NCBI GenBank assembly: GCA_964510225.1
Contig: CAZEAN010000001.1
Span: 1 to 64,000 of the forward strand
DNA: 64,000 bases
Reading direction: 5' to 3'
Source: CAZEAN01 sp964510225
GTDB taxonomy: Bacteria > Planctomycetota > Planctomycetia > Isosphaerales > Isosphaeraceae
Part shown: in pieces, positions 1 through 8,824 of the stretch
Layout of the letters: the number at the start of each line of letters is the position of its first letter
Numbering within the stretch: the stretch's first letter is position 1
The notes under the pieces: generated by a model
What the model was told of the DNA's origin: nothing
Database searches by the model: none
Seen by the model: the letters and a program-made list of their open reading frames with translations, nothing else
Position numbers and translations under genes: made by a program

Positions 1-124
1 CCAACGAATTCAAGCGGACAGCCCGCCCACCGTGGCCCGATCCCAGCACGACTCCGACTTCGACAGGCAACGAGACTTGGGCTCGGACGAACGCTCCGGC
101 TTCGTGGGCGCGTGTATAAAGCAT
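1..124 (-). CDS. Purine nucleoside phosphorylase, N-terminal part (cut by window edge)
   Basis: Reading the minus strand from an ATG at 124-122 gives about 41 residues without a stop up to the window edge. They include AFVRAQVSLPVEVGVVLGSGHGG. The VVLGSGHGG loop matches the phosphate-binding signature at the N-terminus of trimeric purine nucleoside phosphorylases, which split purine (deoxy)nucleosides with phosphate into base and (deoxy)ribose-1-phosphate. The start lies only 8 bases after the stop of the upstream nucleoside transporter on the same strand, so it is probably the third gene of a nucleoside-salvage operon after the pyrimidine phosphorylase and the transporter. The RBS is weak. 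Only about 15 percent of the protein is visible, so the family call rests on one motif and on context. A complete paralogue lies at 38811-39650. Confidence 0.7.
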   Translation of the reverse strand, partial: MLYTRAHEAGAFVRAQVSLPVEVGVVLGSGHGGRAVRLNSL

Positions 125-132
125 CGATTTCT

Positions 133-1563
133 TCAAGGATTGAGCACTCCTGCGATGCTCGCGGAGAGGAGATTGGCTAAGGTTGCGGCGACGAGTGCCT
201 TGATTCCTAGTCGCGCGAGATCGGCACGTCGTGACGGGACCAGTGCGCCGATCCCTCCGACCTGGATCCCCACTGACGAAAGATTCGCAAACCCACAGAG
301 ACCGACCGTGGCGATCACGGCCGAGCGTTCACTGAGATGGCTTGCGACCTCTCCGAGTTGACCGTACGCCACAAGCTCATTGACGACCAATCGACTGCCG
401 AAGAGTTCTCCGACCGTCAACGCGTCATTCCAAGGGACTCCAATCAGCCAGGCAACGAGACTCAAGGGGCGTCCGACGATCAGCTCGATGGATAGTCCCT
501 CCAGCGGGATCGTGCCGTTCGTCCAACGTGCGATGCTGTTGCCTACTGGGTTGAGGATCAGGTCGATTAACGTTATCAGTGCCACGAAGCTAATCAAGAC
601 CGCACCGACATTGAGCGCGAGTTGGAGCCCTTCGCGGGTTCCTCTGGCTGCAGCGTCAATCACTCGCGCCGGGATCGGAAGAAGTTGTGCGATGGCGTTT
701 GATTCTCCAGGCGTCGGAGTCGTGGAATCGAGATCGGAGAGCGGGGCCTGGAGATGTTCAGTTCCTCCAAGTGTTCTCTCAGGGACCATAATCTTAGCAA
801 TCAGGATTGAGGCAGGCGCGTTCATGAGGATCGCTGTTAAGAGTAACCGAGGCTCAGCACCCGCCTCGAAGTACGCTGCGAGGACACTTCCGGAAACCAG
901 TGCCATCCCGGAAACCATCACCGTCATCAACTCAGATCGCGAGAGACCAGCAAGATAAGGTCGGATTGTGAGTGGTGCCTCGGTTTGACCTAGAAAGAGT
1001 GATGCGGCCACATTCAGTGACTCCGGACCGGTTGTCCTCAAGAATCTCTGCATTAAGAAGGCAAGGCCTCCGACGATCCGTTGCATCAGACCGATCTCGT
1101 AGAGTACCGCGAACAATGCCGAGACGAAGATAATCATCGGCAAGACTCGAAAGGCGAAGACGAAGCCTACCGGACCTCCGGGGTCAACCAATTGTGGGCC
1201 GAACACAATTGAGGCGCCCTCGATCGCACATTCGAGGGCAGCGACGACGACCTCCGAAGCCTTTCGCATCATCAGGCGACCAATCGGCAATCGGAGAAGG
1301 AGGAATGCAAGGCCCCACTGCATTCCAAGTGCAACTACGATAGTCCGGATCGCGATCGTCCGTTTCGACTCCGAACACAGTACGGCAACGCTGAGGATCA
1401 GAAACGATCCCAGAAGTCCTCTCCAGAGACCGCTCGGATCTTCCTGTCCCACCGGAGGATTAGGACCACCCGCATTGGCTTCCTCTCCTTCCATACCATA
1501 GACTGTGGTGACCAAAACGAGACCCAGGATGACGGCAAGCCCAACAGAACAAAATTTGATCAT
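133..1563 (-). CDS. Concentrative nucleoside transporter (CNT/NupC family)
   Basis: An inner-membrane cation-coupled nucleoside importer. The 476-residue protein has an N-terminal hydrophobic stretch (residues 5-22), a short acidic/proline linker, then a CNT core. GQTEAP (residues 192-197) is the conserved nucleoside-binding GQxEAP motif of the family, and the C-terminus carries the expected CGFANLSSVGIQVGG segment. It is longer at the N-terminus than E. coli NupC (about 400 residues). The gene is 50 bases downstream of the pyrimidine phosphorylase and 8 bases upstream of a purine nucleoside phosphorylase start, all on the minus strand. This suggests that uptake and phosphorolysis of nucleosides are co-transcribed. 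The exact nucleoside specificity and coupling ion cannot be read from sequence. Confidence 0.9.
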   Translation of the reverse strand: MIKFCSVGLAVILGLVLVTTVYGMEGEEANAGGPNPPVGQEDPSGLWRGLLGSFLILSVAVLCSESKRTIAIRTIVVALGMQWGLAFLLLRLPIGRLMMRKASEVVVAALECAIEGASIVFGPQLVDPGGPVGFVFAFRVLPMIIFVSALFAVLYEIGLMQRIVGGLAFLMQRFLRTTGPESLNVAASLFLGQTEAPLTIRPYLAGLSRSELMTVMVSGMALVSGSVLAAYFEAGAEPRLLLTAILMNAPASILIAKIMVPERTLGGTEHLQAPLSDLDSTTPTPGESNAIAQLLPIPARVIDAAARGTREGLQLALNVGAVLISFVALITLIDLILNPVGNSIARWTNGTIPLEGLSIELIVGRPLSLVAWLIGVPWNDALTVGELFGSRLVVNELVAYGQLGEVASHLSERSAVIATVGLCGFANLSSVGIQVGGIGALVPSRRADLARLGIKALVAATLANLLSASIAGVLNP

Positions 1564-1613
1564 TAGACAAACTCAATTAGAATCAGTATTCTCAGTTTCT
1601 TATTTCTGACTGA

Positions 1614-2930
1614 TCAAGATTCGATTCGATCAACGATGAGTGGCGCAACTTCGACCCCCCCTTCGACGATTTCGAACGCCTTCGAGACCTGCTGCTGCAC
1701 ACGGGACGTGACCGGTCCCTCATCTTGAGCAAGGATCGTCGCGAGCGGTTCACCCCGAGAGACACGATCTCCCACCTTCTTCCGGAGAAGGATCCCGACG
1801 GCATGGTCGATCCGATCAGACGATCGTGCTCTGCCTGCACCGAGCTGCATCGCGGCAAATCCGATTGGCTTTGCCTTTGCGGCAGCGATCACACCGTCCT
1901 GTTGGGCTGAGACATCGAGAATCTTCAGAGGTAGCGGAAGTCGGCTTAGATCGTCAACGACTTTAGGATCACCGCCCTGGGCTTCGATCACTGCCCGCAA
2001 TCGTTCTAACGCAGAACCATCCGCAATTGCTCGATAGCAGTCGGCTTTCGCATCCTTTTGTGACTTGCCAGGGTCGGCTAAGCATAGCATCTCGGTGGCA
2101 AGTTCAATCGAGAGTTCACGGAGATCAGCAGGGCCCTCGCCACGGAGACAACGGACTGCCTCAGCGACTTCGACCGCATTTCCTACGGCCAAACCGAGTG
2201 GTTGATCCATCCGTGTGATCAAGGCTGCAATCGATTTTCCCATCCCTCTTCCAATCCGACAGAGGGAGTCCGCGAGCGCTCGAGATTCCTCCAGCGATTC
2301 CAAGAAGGCACCATTGCCTGTCTTAACGTCGAGTACAAGCCCATCAATCCCTTCGGCTAGTTTCTTGGAAAGAATGGAAGAAGTGAGCAACGGGAGCGAC
2401 TCAACTGTCGCGGTTGCGTCTCGGAGAGCGTAGAGTTGTCGATCGGCAGGCGCGATTTCGTCTGTCTGCCCAATCAAGACCAGGCCCGTTGCTCTGAGCA
2501 CTTCGACGTAGCGATCCAGATTCAGACGGCTCTGGAATCCGGGGATCGATTCAAGCTTGTCCAGCGTCCCACCGGTATGGCCCAATCCACGCCCCGAGAC
2601 CATCGGCACAGGGACGCCACACGCCGCGACAATCGGAGCGAGAACAAGCGAAGTCTTGTCTCCGACACCCCCCGTACTATGCTTGTCGACCTTTTTCCCT
2701 GGTATCATTGAAAGATCGACGATGGCTCCCGACCGAAGCATCGCCTTGGTAAGTGCCTCGGTTTCGAGATGATCCATGCCGCGCCAGAGGATCGCCATCA
2801 GGAGTGAGGCCCATTGGTACTCCGGGACGGTTCCGTCGGCCAGACCTTCCACGAGCCAGGTAATTTCCGCTGGCTGAAGTCGATGACCTTCCCGCTTTGC
2901 TCGGATTAGATCGACTGCACGGATCGTCAT
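1614..2930 (-). CDS. deoA: Thymidine / pyrimidine-nucleoside phosphorylase
   Basis: A cytosolic enzyme that phosphorolyses thymidine and related pyrimidine nucleosides to base plus (deoxy)ribose-1-phosphate. The 438-residue length is typical of DeoA/Pdp. The phosphate-binding stretch KHSTGGVGDK is at residues 83-92. The family signature SGRGLGHTGGTLDKLE is at 112-127. The C-terminal alpha/beta domain (GAGRARSSDRIDHAVGI and onward) is intact. It is first in a minus-strand run with the CNT transporter and a purine nucleoside phosphorylase. DeoA and Pdp differ in base range and I cannot separate them here, so the symbol is family level. Confidence 0.9.
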   Translation of the reverse strand: MTIRAVDLIRAKREGHRLQPAEITWLVEGLADGTVPEYQWASLLMAILWRGMDHLETEALTKAMLRSGAIVDLSMIPGKKVDKHSTGGVGDKTSLVLAPIVAACGVPVPMVSGRGLGHTGGTLDKLESIPGFQSRLNLDRYVEVLRATGLVLIGQTDEIAPADRQLYALRDATATVESLPLLTSSILSKKLAEGIDGLVLDVKTGNGAFLESLEESRALADSLCRIGRGMGKSIAALITRMDQPLGLAVGNAVEVAEAVRCLRGEGPADLRELSIELATEMLCLADPGKSQKDAKADCYRAIADGSALERLRAVIEAQGGDPKVVDDLSRLPLPLKILDVSAQQDGVIAAAKAKPIGFAAMQLGAGRARSSDRIDHAVGILLRKKVGDRVSRGEPLATILAQDEGPVTSRVQQQVSKAFEIVEGGVEVAPLIVDRIES

Positions 2931-3018
2931 TGATAAAACTCAACCAAGTTCTCAGACCGGCGTTTGAAGTGCCCTCGATTGTACAGCATCAGTCTCAAGA
3001 TTAGCTGGTTTCATTCGG

Positions 3019-4029
3019 ATGAAGCAACGGACAGATCTCATCGAGCAGGGAGTCGAATCGAACGAAGTGGTCCGAGGGAGACTCGCTCCGTCACCGACAG
3101 GAGCTTTGCACGTCGGCCATGCACGGACCTTTCTCGTCGCCTGGCTTTCGGTCCGAAGTGTTGGTGGTCGGGTTATCTTGCGGATTGAGGATATTGACCG
3201 CAGCCGAGTTCGTCCGGGGATGGCCGAACTCGCAATGACTGACTTACGTTGGCTTGGGCTCGATTGGGATGAAGGACCAGATCAGATCGGCCCATCTGCT
3301 CCCTATGAGCAATCGGAACGGCTTGAGCGCTATCAGGAGGCACTGGAGCGTTTGAAACGAGATGAGCGTGTCTATCCATGTACCTGTACTCGTTCGGAGA
3401 TCAATCGCGCGGCATCTGCACCCCATCCAGGTGAGGAAGGCCCGATCTATCCTGGTACTTGTGCCAGTCGATCTTCGTCGGATGCCGATTCCCTTGGAAG
3501 CCGGCCTTACTGCTGGCGGTTTCGGGTCGATCGATCGTCGGGCTCGTGGGAGGACCGGATTCGAGGCCAAGTGACAGCAAGTTGTAACGGTGATTTCATC
3601 ATCAGCCGGTCTGACGGCGACCCTTCCTATCAATTGGCCGTGGTTGTTGATGACGCTGCGATGGGTGTGACGGAAGTCATCCGGGGGGACGATCTCGTCA
3701 ACAGTACGCCGAAGCAGCTTATGCTCTATGATGCGCTACAACTCCGTGCACCACGATTTGGTCATCTGCCACTTGTGGTCGGATCCGATGGTCGCCGACT
3801 CGCCAAACGCGACCACTCCATCAAGTTGATGACACTTCGTGAAAGTGGAGTGGATCCCCAATCACTCGTCGGCTGGCTCGGAGAATCGTTTGGTGTTGGC
3901 GACGGCTCAGAATCAAGACCGCAAGAGCTGGTCAGCTCATTCTCCCTCGATCGGATTCCGGTATCCCCTGCGGTTTTTAGTCAGGTTGCCTTCGAGCAAA
4001 GACTTGGTCAGGACCAGAACGATCCTTGA
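3019..4029 (+). CDS. gluQ: Glutamyl-Q tRNA(Asp) synthetase
   Basis: A paralogue of the glutamyl-tRNA synthetase catalytic domain that glutamylates queuosine at the wobble base of tRNA-Asp. The 336 residues contain only the class I catalytic fold with no anticodon-binding domain, which separates GluQ from GltX. The HIGH motif is HVGH at 31-34. A zinc site reads C121-x-C123 with Y144-x3-C148, matching the C-x-C/Y-x3-C pattern of YadB/GluQRS. The KMSKS equivalent is the RLAKRDHS stretch. It stands alone on the plus strand, divergent from deoA. There is no dksA next to it, unlike in many proteobacteria. Confidence 0.9.
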   Translation: MKQRTDLIEQGVESNEVVRGRLAPSPTGALHVGHARTFLVAWLSVRSVGGRVILRIEDIDRSRVRPGMAELAMTDLRWLGLDWDEGPDQIGPSAPYEQSERLERYQEALERLKRDERVYPCTCTRSEINRAASAPHPGEEGPIYPGTCASRSSSDADSLGSRPYCWRFRVDRSSGSWEDRIRGQVTASCNGDFIISRSDGDPSYQLAVVVDDAAMGVTEVIRGDDLVNSTPKQLMLYDALQLRAPRFGHLPLVVGSDGRRLAKRDHSIKLMTLRESGVDPQSLVGWLGESFGVGDGSESRPQELVSSFSLDRIPVSPAVFSQVAFEQRLGQDQNDP

Positions 4030-4107
4030 AAGGCTTGAAGTTCTGAACGATTCAGATCCTGTGTCATCTGGTCACTTCCGATAGCAGATTCTGCACTTTA
4101 GCCACAA

Positions 4108-4123
4108 TAATATGCGTATATTA
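4108..4123. terminator. AT-rich inverted repeat between convergent genes
   Basis: TAATAT-GCGT-ATATTA forms a perfect 6-bp stem with a 4-base loop, flanked by CAA/TTG. It lies in the short gap between the convergent gluQ and membrane-protein genes. The stem is AT-rich and no strong T-run follows, so a terminator role is only a suggestion. Confidence 0.25.
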
Positions 4124-4143
4124 GTTTGTTGTAAGAATTGGTG

Positions 4144-4863
4144 TTACTTCAGGATTCCGATCGTATCGAGGAGGATCCGGAGGACTTGTTCGTATGCATT
4201 TCCCCAGGAGTCGGGGCGGAAGAACTGTACAGGACGGTTTGGAGCCCCGATGAATGGCCGGAGAATCCAGCCCATTTGGATCCCGACAAATGCGTAGACA
4301 CCGAGCCAGGCCCTTAGGAGAACTCGGTGCTTTGGAGACTTCGCGATTAAAGGACGATAAAGTCGGCGGAGAACGACTTGAGCACTCAGGCTTGAGATCC
4401 CGAACATCAATCCGTTGAACAGAATTGCTGATTGATAATCCGTGGTGGAAACATACCAGAGTGCCGTCAAGGGCGCGAGGCTGAGTAACGCAACCGTGAG
4501 CCCGGCCTGTGCCGAAAGTAAGGCACGAAAGGCTCGGCCGAAATCGTCGCGGAGCCCGAGTAGTGTGTGGAGAACGAAAAAGCTCGGCAAACTGAGCGCG
4601 GTGGTTGCCGCCAGCAGGAGAGGCACTTTCGACGCAGAGAACAGAACCTGGAGCCAACGATCGTTCCGAAAACCACTAAAGCTACCCATCACAGCTCCAT
4701 ATGCTGTCCCAAACAACACTAAGACAAATGCAACTCTCAAGAGTCCGACACGGAGCACTTCGTCTGATTCGATCGCAGTCCAACGACGTCCTCGGAGGAT
4801 ATCGTCAGCGAGTCGAAACGGTACTACCAGCGGTCGCAACGCAACATCTTGGAATTCAGACAT
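4144..4863 (-). CDS. Predicted multi-spanning membrane protein (Yip1-like)
   Basis: A 239-residue protein with about five hydrophobic segments (near residues 40-60, 80-100, 112-135, 145-165 and 188-205), so very likely an inner-membrane protein. The N-terminus SEFQDVALRPLVVPFRLADDILRGRRW is a short cytosolic lead before the first segment. The overall pattern, a soluble lead then a five-helix bundle with a charged first loop, recalls bacterial Yip1-domain proteins, but I see no motif that proves it. It is convergent with gluQ and divergent from the peptidase gene. No function is assigned. Confidence 0.65.
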   Translation of the reverse strand: MSEFQDVALRPLVVPFRLADDILRGRRWTAIESDEVLRVGLLRVAFVLVLFGTAYGAVMGSFSGFRNDRWLQVLFSASKVPLLLAATTALSLPSFFVLHTLLGLRDDFGRAFRALLSAQAGLTVALLSLAPLTALWYVSTTDYQSAILFNGLMFGISSLSAQVVLRRLYRPLIAKSPKHRVLLRAWLGVYAFVGIQMGWILRPFIGAPNRPVQFFRPDSWGNAYEQVLRILLDTIGILK

Positions 4864-5012
4864 AAGGTTGTCCTTCCTAATCCAGCACGTCGACTATTCT
4901 AGCCGCTGATCTTTTGAGAAACTCAGCTACTGGATTTGGTTTGCAATGCAAAGTAGATTGTTATTCTGAGCTATTCACTCCATCTTTTCCACCCCAAGGT
5001 AAGCAAAGCGCA

Positions 5013-5765
5013 ATGTTTCTATTCTACGGAATCTTCATCAGCGTTGTAGGAATCGCAAGTAATCCTATCGAAACCAAGCCCCATGCCGTGCAATGTACTC
5101 AGGGAAAAGAATACTTGTCTCCGGATTCTGTCCGATTTGATCCGATCACTCAGAATATCGAGGGGTGGGCCGTCCATATCGAGCCCTCATTAATGGAAGA
5201 AGAGGGTCACACGGAAGGAGCACGAGCCATTCGGATGCTCGCGAACCACCTTGAGCGAATCAAGATCGTTGTACCCGAACCGGCACTTGCGAAGCTCCAG
5301 ACCATTGAGATATGGATCGAGGAGGACCACCCTGTCCTCAGATCGATGCAGTACCACCCGAGTCGATCGTGGTTGATTTCCCATGGTCACGATCCCCGAC
5401 TTGCCCGTAAGGTGCACATCACCCAAGCCGATCAGTTGTACAATCGGGAGCAGATGCTCAAGCATCCAGCAGTGATCCTCCACGAACTTGCGCACGGTTA
5501 TCATGATCAGATTCTTGGCTTTGATCATGAAGAAATCCAAGAGGCGTACCGTAACGCCAAAGCTCAGGGAATCTACGAATCCGTCCTTCTATTTAATGGA
5601 AGAAATGTTCGACATTATGGACTGTCGAATCACAAAGAGTACTTCGCGGAAGGGACAGAAGCGTATTTTTATCGGAACGACTTCTATCCCTTTGTCCGCG
5701 CAGAGCTTGCTGAGTTCGACCCCGGCCTCCACGAAGTCTTGAAGCAGATTTGGGAAGACGATTGA
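5013..5765 (+). CDS. Small secreted zinc metallopeptidase-like protein (HExxH)
   Basis: The chosen ATG start gives 250 residues beginning MFLFYGIFISVVGIA, a plausible short signal sequence. The open frame extends upstream only to a TTG at 4914 without a good RBS. The zinc-binding motif is HELAH at residues 157-161. A downstream glutamate in FAEGTEAYF (E213) is a likely third ligand, as in gluzincins. The combination of HELAHGYHDQ with a KEYFAEGTEAYF stretch about 50 residues later resembles anthrax lethal-factor-like (ATLF) peptidase domains of environmental bacteria. The substrate is unknown. It is probably exported. Confidence 0.7.
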   Translation: MFLFYGIFISVVGIASNPIETKPHAVQCTQGKEYLSPDSVRFDPITQNIEGWAVHIEPSLMEEEGHTEGARAIRMLANHLERIKIVVPEPALAKLQTIEIWIEEDHPVLRSMQYHPSRSWLISHGHDPRLARKVHITQADQLYNREQMLKHPAVILHELAHGYHDQILGFDHEEIQEAYRNAKAQGIYESVLLFNGRNVRHYGLSNHKEYFAEGTEAYFYRNDFYPFVRAELAEFDPGLHEVLKQIWEDD

Positions 5766-5788
5766 GGTTGACGAGGGTCGGCCTTAAA

Positions 5789-6454
5789 GGCTATCCGGTG
5801 ATCTTCCGATTTCGTAACCTATTCGTCAATCAGGAGACCCGCACCACACGACGACGATAGACCATATCCCCATGCGAAAGGCTTACCCATCCGACATCAC
5901 CGACGACCAATGGGCAATCATAGAGCCGCTCATCCCCACCTACGACGTCGGTCGGCCACGACGAATCGCCTAGGCTAAGTGCTCAACGCCATCTTCTACG
6001 TCAATGGATCCGGCTGCCAGTGGGGCATGCTTCCCCACGACCTGCCGGCCAAGAGCACGGTCTACGACCACTTTGCACGCAGGCGTGATGACGGCACATG
6101 GCAGGGGATCATGGACGCACTGGGACGCGGGGTACGGACCGCCGAGGGGAGACATCCCAGCCCCAGTGCCCTCAGCATCAGAGAAAGTCGGTGACGCGAT
6201 CGAGGTGGTGAGGCGTTCTCCTGGTTCGAAGGGGTTTGTGAAGCTGCCTCGTCGTTGGGTCGTAAAGCGGACATTGGCGTGATTGGGTCGTTACCGCCGG
6301 CATAATCGGCATGACGAGTGGTATGCTGAGTCCGGTGAATCGATGCTGCGGATTAGCTCGATCCATCGCGTGCTGCGACTATTGAAGCCCGATCGAGACA
6401 GCAAGCAGGCACCATTCAAGTAACGGAAAGTACAGGATTTATTACCGGATAGTC
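5789..6454 (+). mobile_element. Decayed IS5-like insertion element with terminal inverted repeats
   Basis: The left end GGCTATCCGGTGAT (5789-5802) and the right end read on the other strand, GACTATCCGGTAAT (6454-6441), match at 12 of 14 positions and bracket a transposase remnant. The outer bases TA(AA/GT) may add to the repeats. The element is about 670 bp, shorter than the roughly 850 bp of intact IS1031/IS427-type elements, because the middle of the transposase is missing. Its right boundary falls at the truncated 3' end of an ECF sigma pseudogene. No clear target-site duplication is visible. Confidence 0.7.
5872..6423 (+). pseudogene. IS5-family (DUF4096/DDE) transposase, broken
   Basis: The N-terminal piece MRKAYPSDITDDQWAIIEPL matches the start of IS5/IS427-group transposases. 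An in-frame TAG at 5971 follows, and the reading continues in another frame as VLNAIFYVNGSGCQWGMLPHD and VYDHFARRRDDGTW. The reading then jumps to the far C-terminal part, GFVKLPRRWVVKRTLA (6231-6278), a TGA in place of the tryptophan codon, and LGRYRRHN...SIHRVLRLLKPD up to a TAA at 6421. The segment holding the catalytic aspartates is deleted. With one nonsense codon, one frameshift, a large deletion and another stop, the gene is inactive. Confidence 0.85.
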
Positions 6455-7176
6455 ACTAAGACGTTCGCGCTCGGGGAGCTTGCCTTAAGCTTGAGCGACC
6501 CGGGTTTGAAGTGACTCGACCAGACATTCGATCCGAATTGCGGCTTCCACGTGTGGGATTGTCTGGAGGTAGCAGAGAATCCTCGGATCGGGGTAACGGG
6601 TCGGGAGCGGGCCAAGCTCCCGATAAAGGAGTTCCCAATCCAGAGCGTTTCCGCTTCCACAGATGGACTACTACGAACGAGTTGTGCTGCCTGCTGATGT
6701 TCGACTTCCCTGCGGCGAAGTTCAGCCCGCTGCGCACGGATTGAGACGCAGCTGGGGACACCAGAGAGCCGAGGGACCATCGAAGAGTTCGAACGAATCT
6801 CTGAAGCTCGCTTGGCAAGGGTCAAGAAGGTGACCTGGAAGAGGTCAGCAGCGTCTTGAGGATCTCCGAGAATCGATCTGCAGACATGACGGACAGGTTG
6901 TCCATGTCGATCTATCAAACCTCGGTACGCATATTTTGCGCCCTCGGCATTGTTATTGAGGTGACGATCAAGGAGTTCCTGATCAGAGAAGTCGGCGGTC
7001 CTACCGAATCCGAACAAAGTTCGGAGTGGATCAGCTCCGGCGGTGGGCAGTCGCTTCCGCATCACGGTTACCCCACAATTGGTCTTTGAACTCGAAATAG
7101 TGTCCTGAGTCGGCTCCCCTTGATTCATCTTTTCGAGGACTCCAGTACTTTTTGTGGCCATAAATCTCACCAGCAT
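6455..7176 (-). pseudogene. ECF sigma factor (planctomycete type), frameshifted and truncated
   Basis: The minus strand encodes a recognisable sigma region 2: ELLDRHLNNNAEGAKYAYRG, DRHGQPVRHVCRSILGDPQD and AADLFQVTFLTLAKRASEIR. This matches the abundant planctomycete ECF group (RHGPMVxxVCRRVLGD...DAFQATFLVLAR). After about position 6650 the frame shifts. Region 4 continues in another frame as LYRELGPLPTRYPDPRILCY, then TIPHVEAAIRIECL and ESLQTRVAQA, with a stop in the last helix. The gene ends where the IS inverted repeat begins, so insertion probably removed the C-terminus. Such factors normally pair with transmembrane or WD40 partners; none is adjacent. Confidence 0.75.
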
Positions 7177-7499
7177 CGATAATGAAGCTTAGATCGAGTT
7201 ATTCATTCAAAAACATGGTAGGATAAATATTGATAGATCGGCTCCAAGCCTTGTACTTTCGACGATGGTTCCGGAACCCGATGGCTGAGGATGTCGTCGA
7301 CGAGATTGTTCAACACCTGTCACACTTTGAGTTCCAAGCGACAATAATGTTGTTGGATGAGTGGCCTCTCCGTCAATTTGCTCAGAGCTTGCTTCGGCAA
7401 TACTCGATCATGAGTTACACTGCTAGGGCGTCGCATTTCGCAATGATTTGAGAAGTCGAATTTGCGACCACTGAACCCGACTCCAGCCAGTCTACAGCG
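7177..7499. other. Intergenic region without a convincing gene
   Basis: This stretch lies between the ECF pseudogene and the efflux adaptor. It holds only a 73-codon open frame (7230-7451, plus strand) that has no recognisable motif and no good ribosome-binding site. The promoter of the efflux genes should lie here, but I see no clear -35/-10 pair. Confidence 0.5.
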
Positions 7500-8744
7500 A
7501 TGAAATTGCTCTCAACCTTTTCCAGTTTGTTCGGGCTCCTATTTCGGATCTTTCTTCCTCTTGGCATTCTCGGGGCGGGTGCTTTTGCCTTCGCGATGCT
7601 CTCGGTTGAACCCTTGGAAGAGACCAGTCCGGCTCCCTCGATTGAGGCAATCCGAACTCGTGTGATGGAGCTTGAGGCTCAAGATTACCAAGTCGTGGTT
7701 GAGACGAACGGCATTGTGATGCCGCACAACGAAGTGACACTTAGCGCGTTGGTATCGGGCCAAGTGTTGAGGGTAAGTCCAGCATTCGAAGTTGGTGCCT
7801 ACTTCAACGTCGGTGATGTGCTGCTGGAACTCGATCCTCGTGACTATGAGACCGCACTTGCAGTTGCTAAGGCTCAACGTCTCGGAGCGAGTGCCGCATT
7901 GCAGCTTGCCCGGCAGAGCCACGAACGAACCTTAAGGCTCGTTCTTACCAACAATATTTCCGACGCCGAGGTAAATCAGACGGCAGCCACCCTGGCACAA
8001 GCTGAGGCAGAACTAGAGTCGCTGATTGCTCAGGTTGAGCAAGCCGAACGAGACCTTGAACGGACTCGGATCATCGCACCATTCGACGGACGAGTCCGCG
8101 CGAAGATGGTTGGTCCTGGTCAATCCCTCAACACCGGTGAGCCACTGGGTGTCGTCTTTGCTGTAGACTTCGCTGAGGTCCGCCTCCCCATCGCGAACCG
8201 CGAACTTGCCTACCTGGAGTTACCCGAACTCTCCGATGATCCACCCGTCAAAGTAACGCTTCGGGACGCGCTTGATGAATCCTCCGAGACGGTCTGGCAG
8301 GTGACGATTGTTCGGACTGAAGGCGCGCTTGACGAAAACTCGCTCGAACTCTTTGCAATCGCGCGGATTGATGATCCCTTTGGGCTTCAGTCGGAAGCCC
8401 CACCACTCCGGATCGGACAACCCGTCCAAGCGTCGATTGCGGGTAAACTGCTCAACGACGTGGTGGCACTGCCACGTGTCGCAGTCCGGCAACTCGATCA
8501 GATTAACCTCGTTGAAAAAGATGGACTCAGACTCTTGCCTAAGACGATCACCCCGATCTGGTCGGACAAGGACTCAGTTATCGTCGAGGCAGCGCTGATT
8601 CCTCCAGATACCCTACTTGCCACAACACACATCGTGTATGGTGCCAAGGGTGCGAAGGTTGAGATTATTCCTGCGTTAGATCAAACCACCACGAACACTC
8701 CAGTCATACCCATAAGTAACGACACCACAACAAGCAGAAATTGA
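7500..8744 (+). CDS. RND efflux periplasmic adaptor (membrane fusion protein)
   Basis: The 414-residue HlyD/AcrA-type adaptor would link an inner-membrane RND pump to an outer-membrane channel. The N-terminus has one membrane anchor (LFRIFLPLGILGAGAFAFAM, about residues 15-36). A lipoyl-like half-motif (GIVMPHNEVTLSALVSGQVL), a long alpha-helical hairpin rich in Ala/Gln/Glu (about 115-190) and the returning lipoyl half (RTRIIAPFDGRVRAKMVGPG) follow, then a beta-barrel. The RND pump gene starts 80 bases downstream on the same strand, so the two form an operon. No TolC-type outer-membrane gene and no regulator is adjacent. The substrate cannot be predicted. Confidence 0.9.
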   Translation: MKLLSTFSSLFGLLFRIFLPLGILGAGAFAFAMLSVEPLEETSPAPSIEAIRTRVMELEAQDYQVVVETNGIVMPHNEVTLSALVSGQVLRVSPAFEVGAYFNVGDVLLELDPRDYETALAVAKAQRLGASAALQLARQSHERTLRLVLTNNISDAEVNQTAATLAQAEAELESLIAQVEQAERDLERTRIIAPFDGRVRAKMVGPGQSLNTGEPLGVVFAVDFAEVRLPIANRELAYLELPELSDDPPVKVTLRDALDESSETVWQVTIVRTEGALDENSLELFAIARIDDPFGLQSEAPPLRIGQPVQASIAGKLLNDVVALPRVAVRQLDQINLVEKDGLRLLPKTITPIWSDKDSVIVEAALIPPDTLLATTHIVYGAKGAKVEIIPALDQTTTNTPVIPISNDTTTSRN

Positions 8745-8824
8745 GTCAACTCTATCCCGAAGCTCATCGCAGACCCATTGGTGATTTGCCTGTTTGAGCT
8801 GTCTCCCTTATTCGAAGCATTCTA

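Noticed and set aside
7230..7451. 73-codon plus-strand open frame before the efflux adaptor
   Set aside because: No RBS, no motif, and it lies in a region of decayed sequence.
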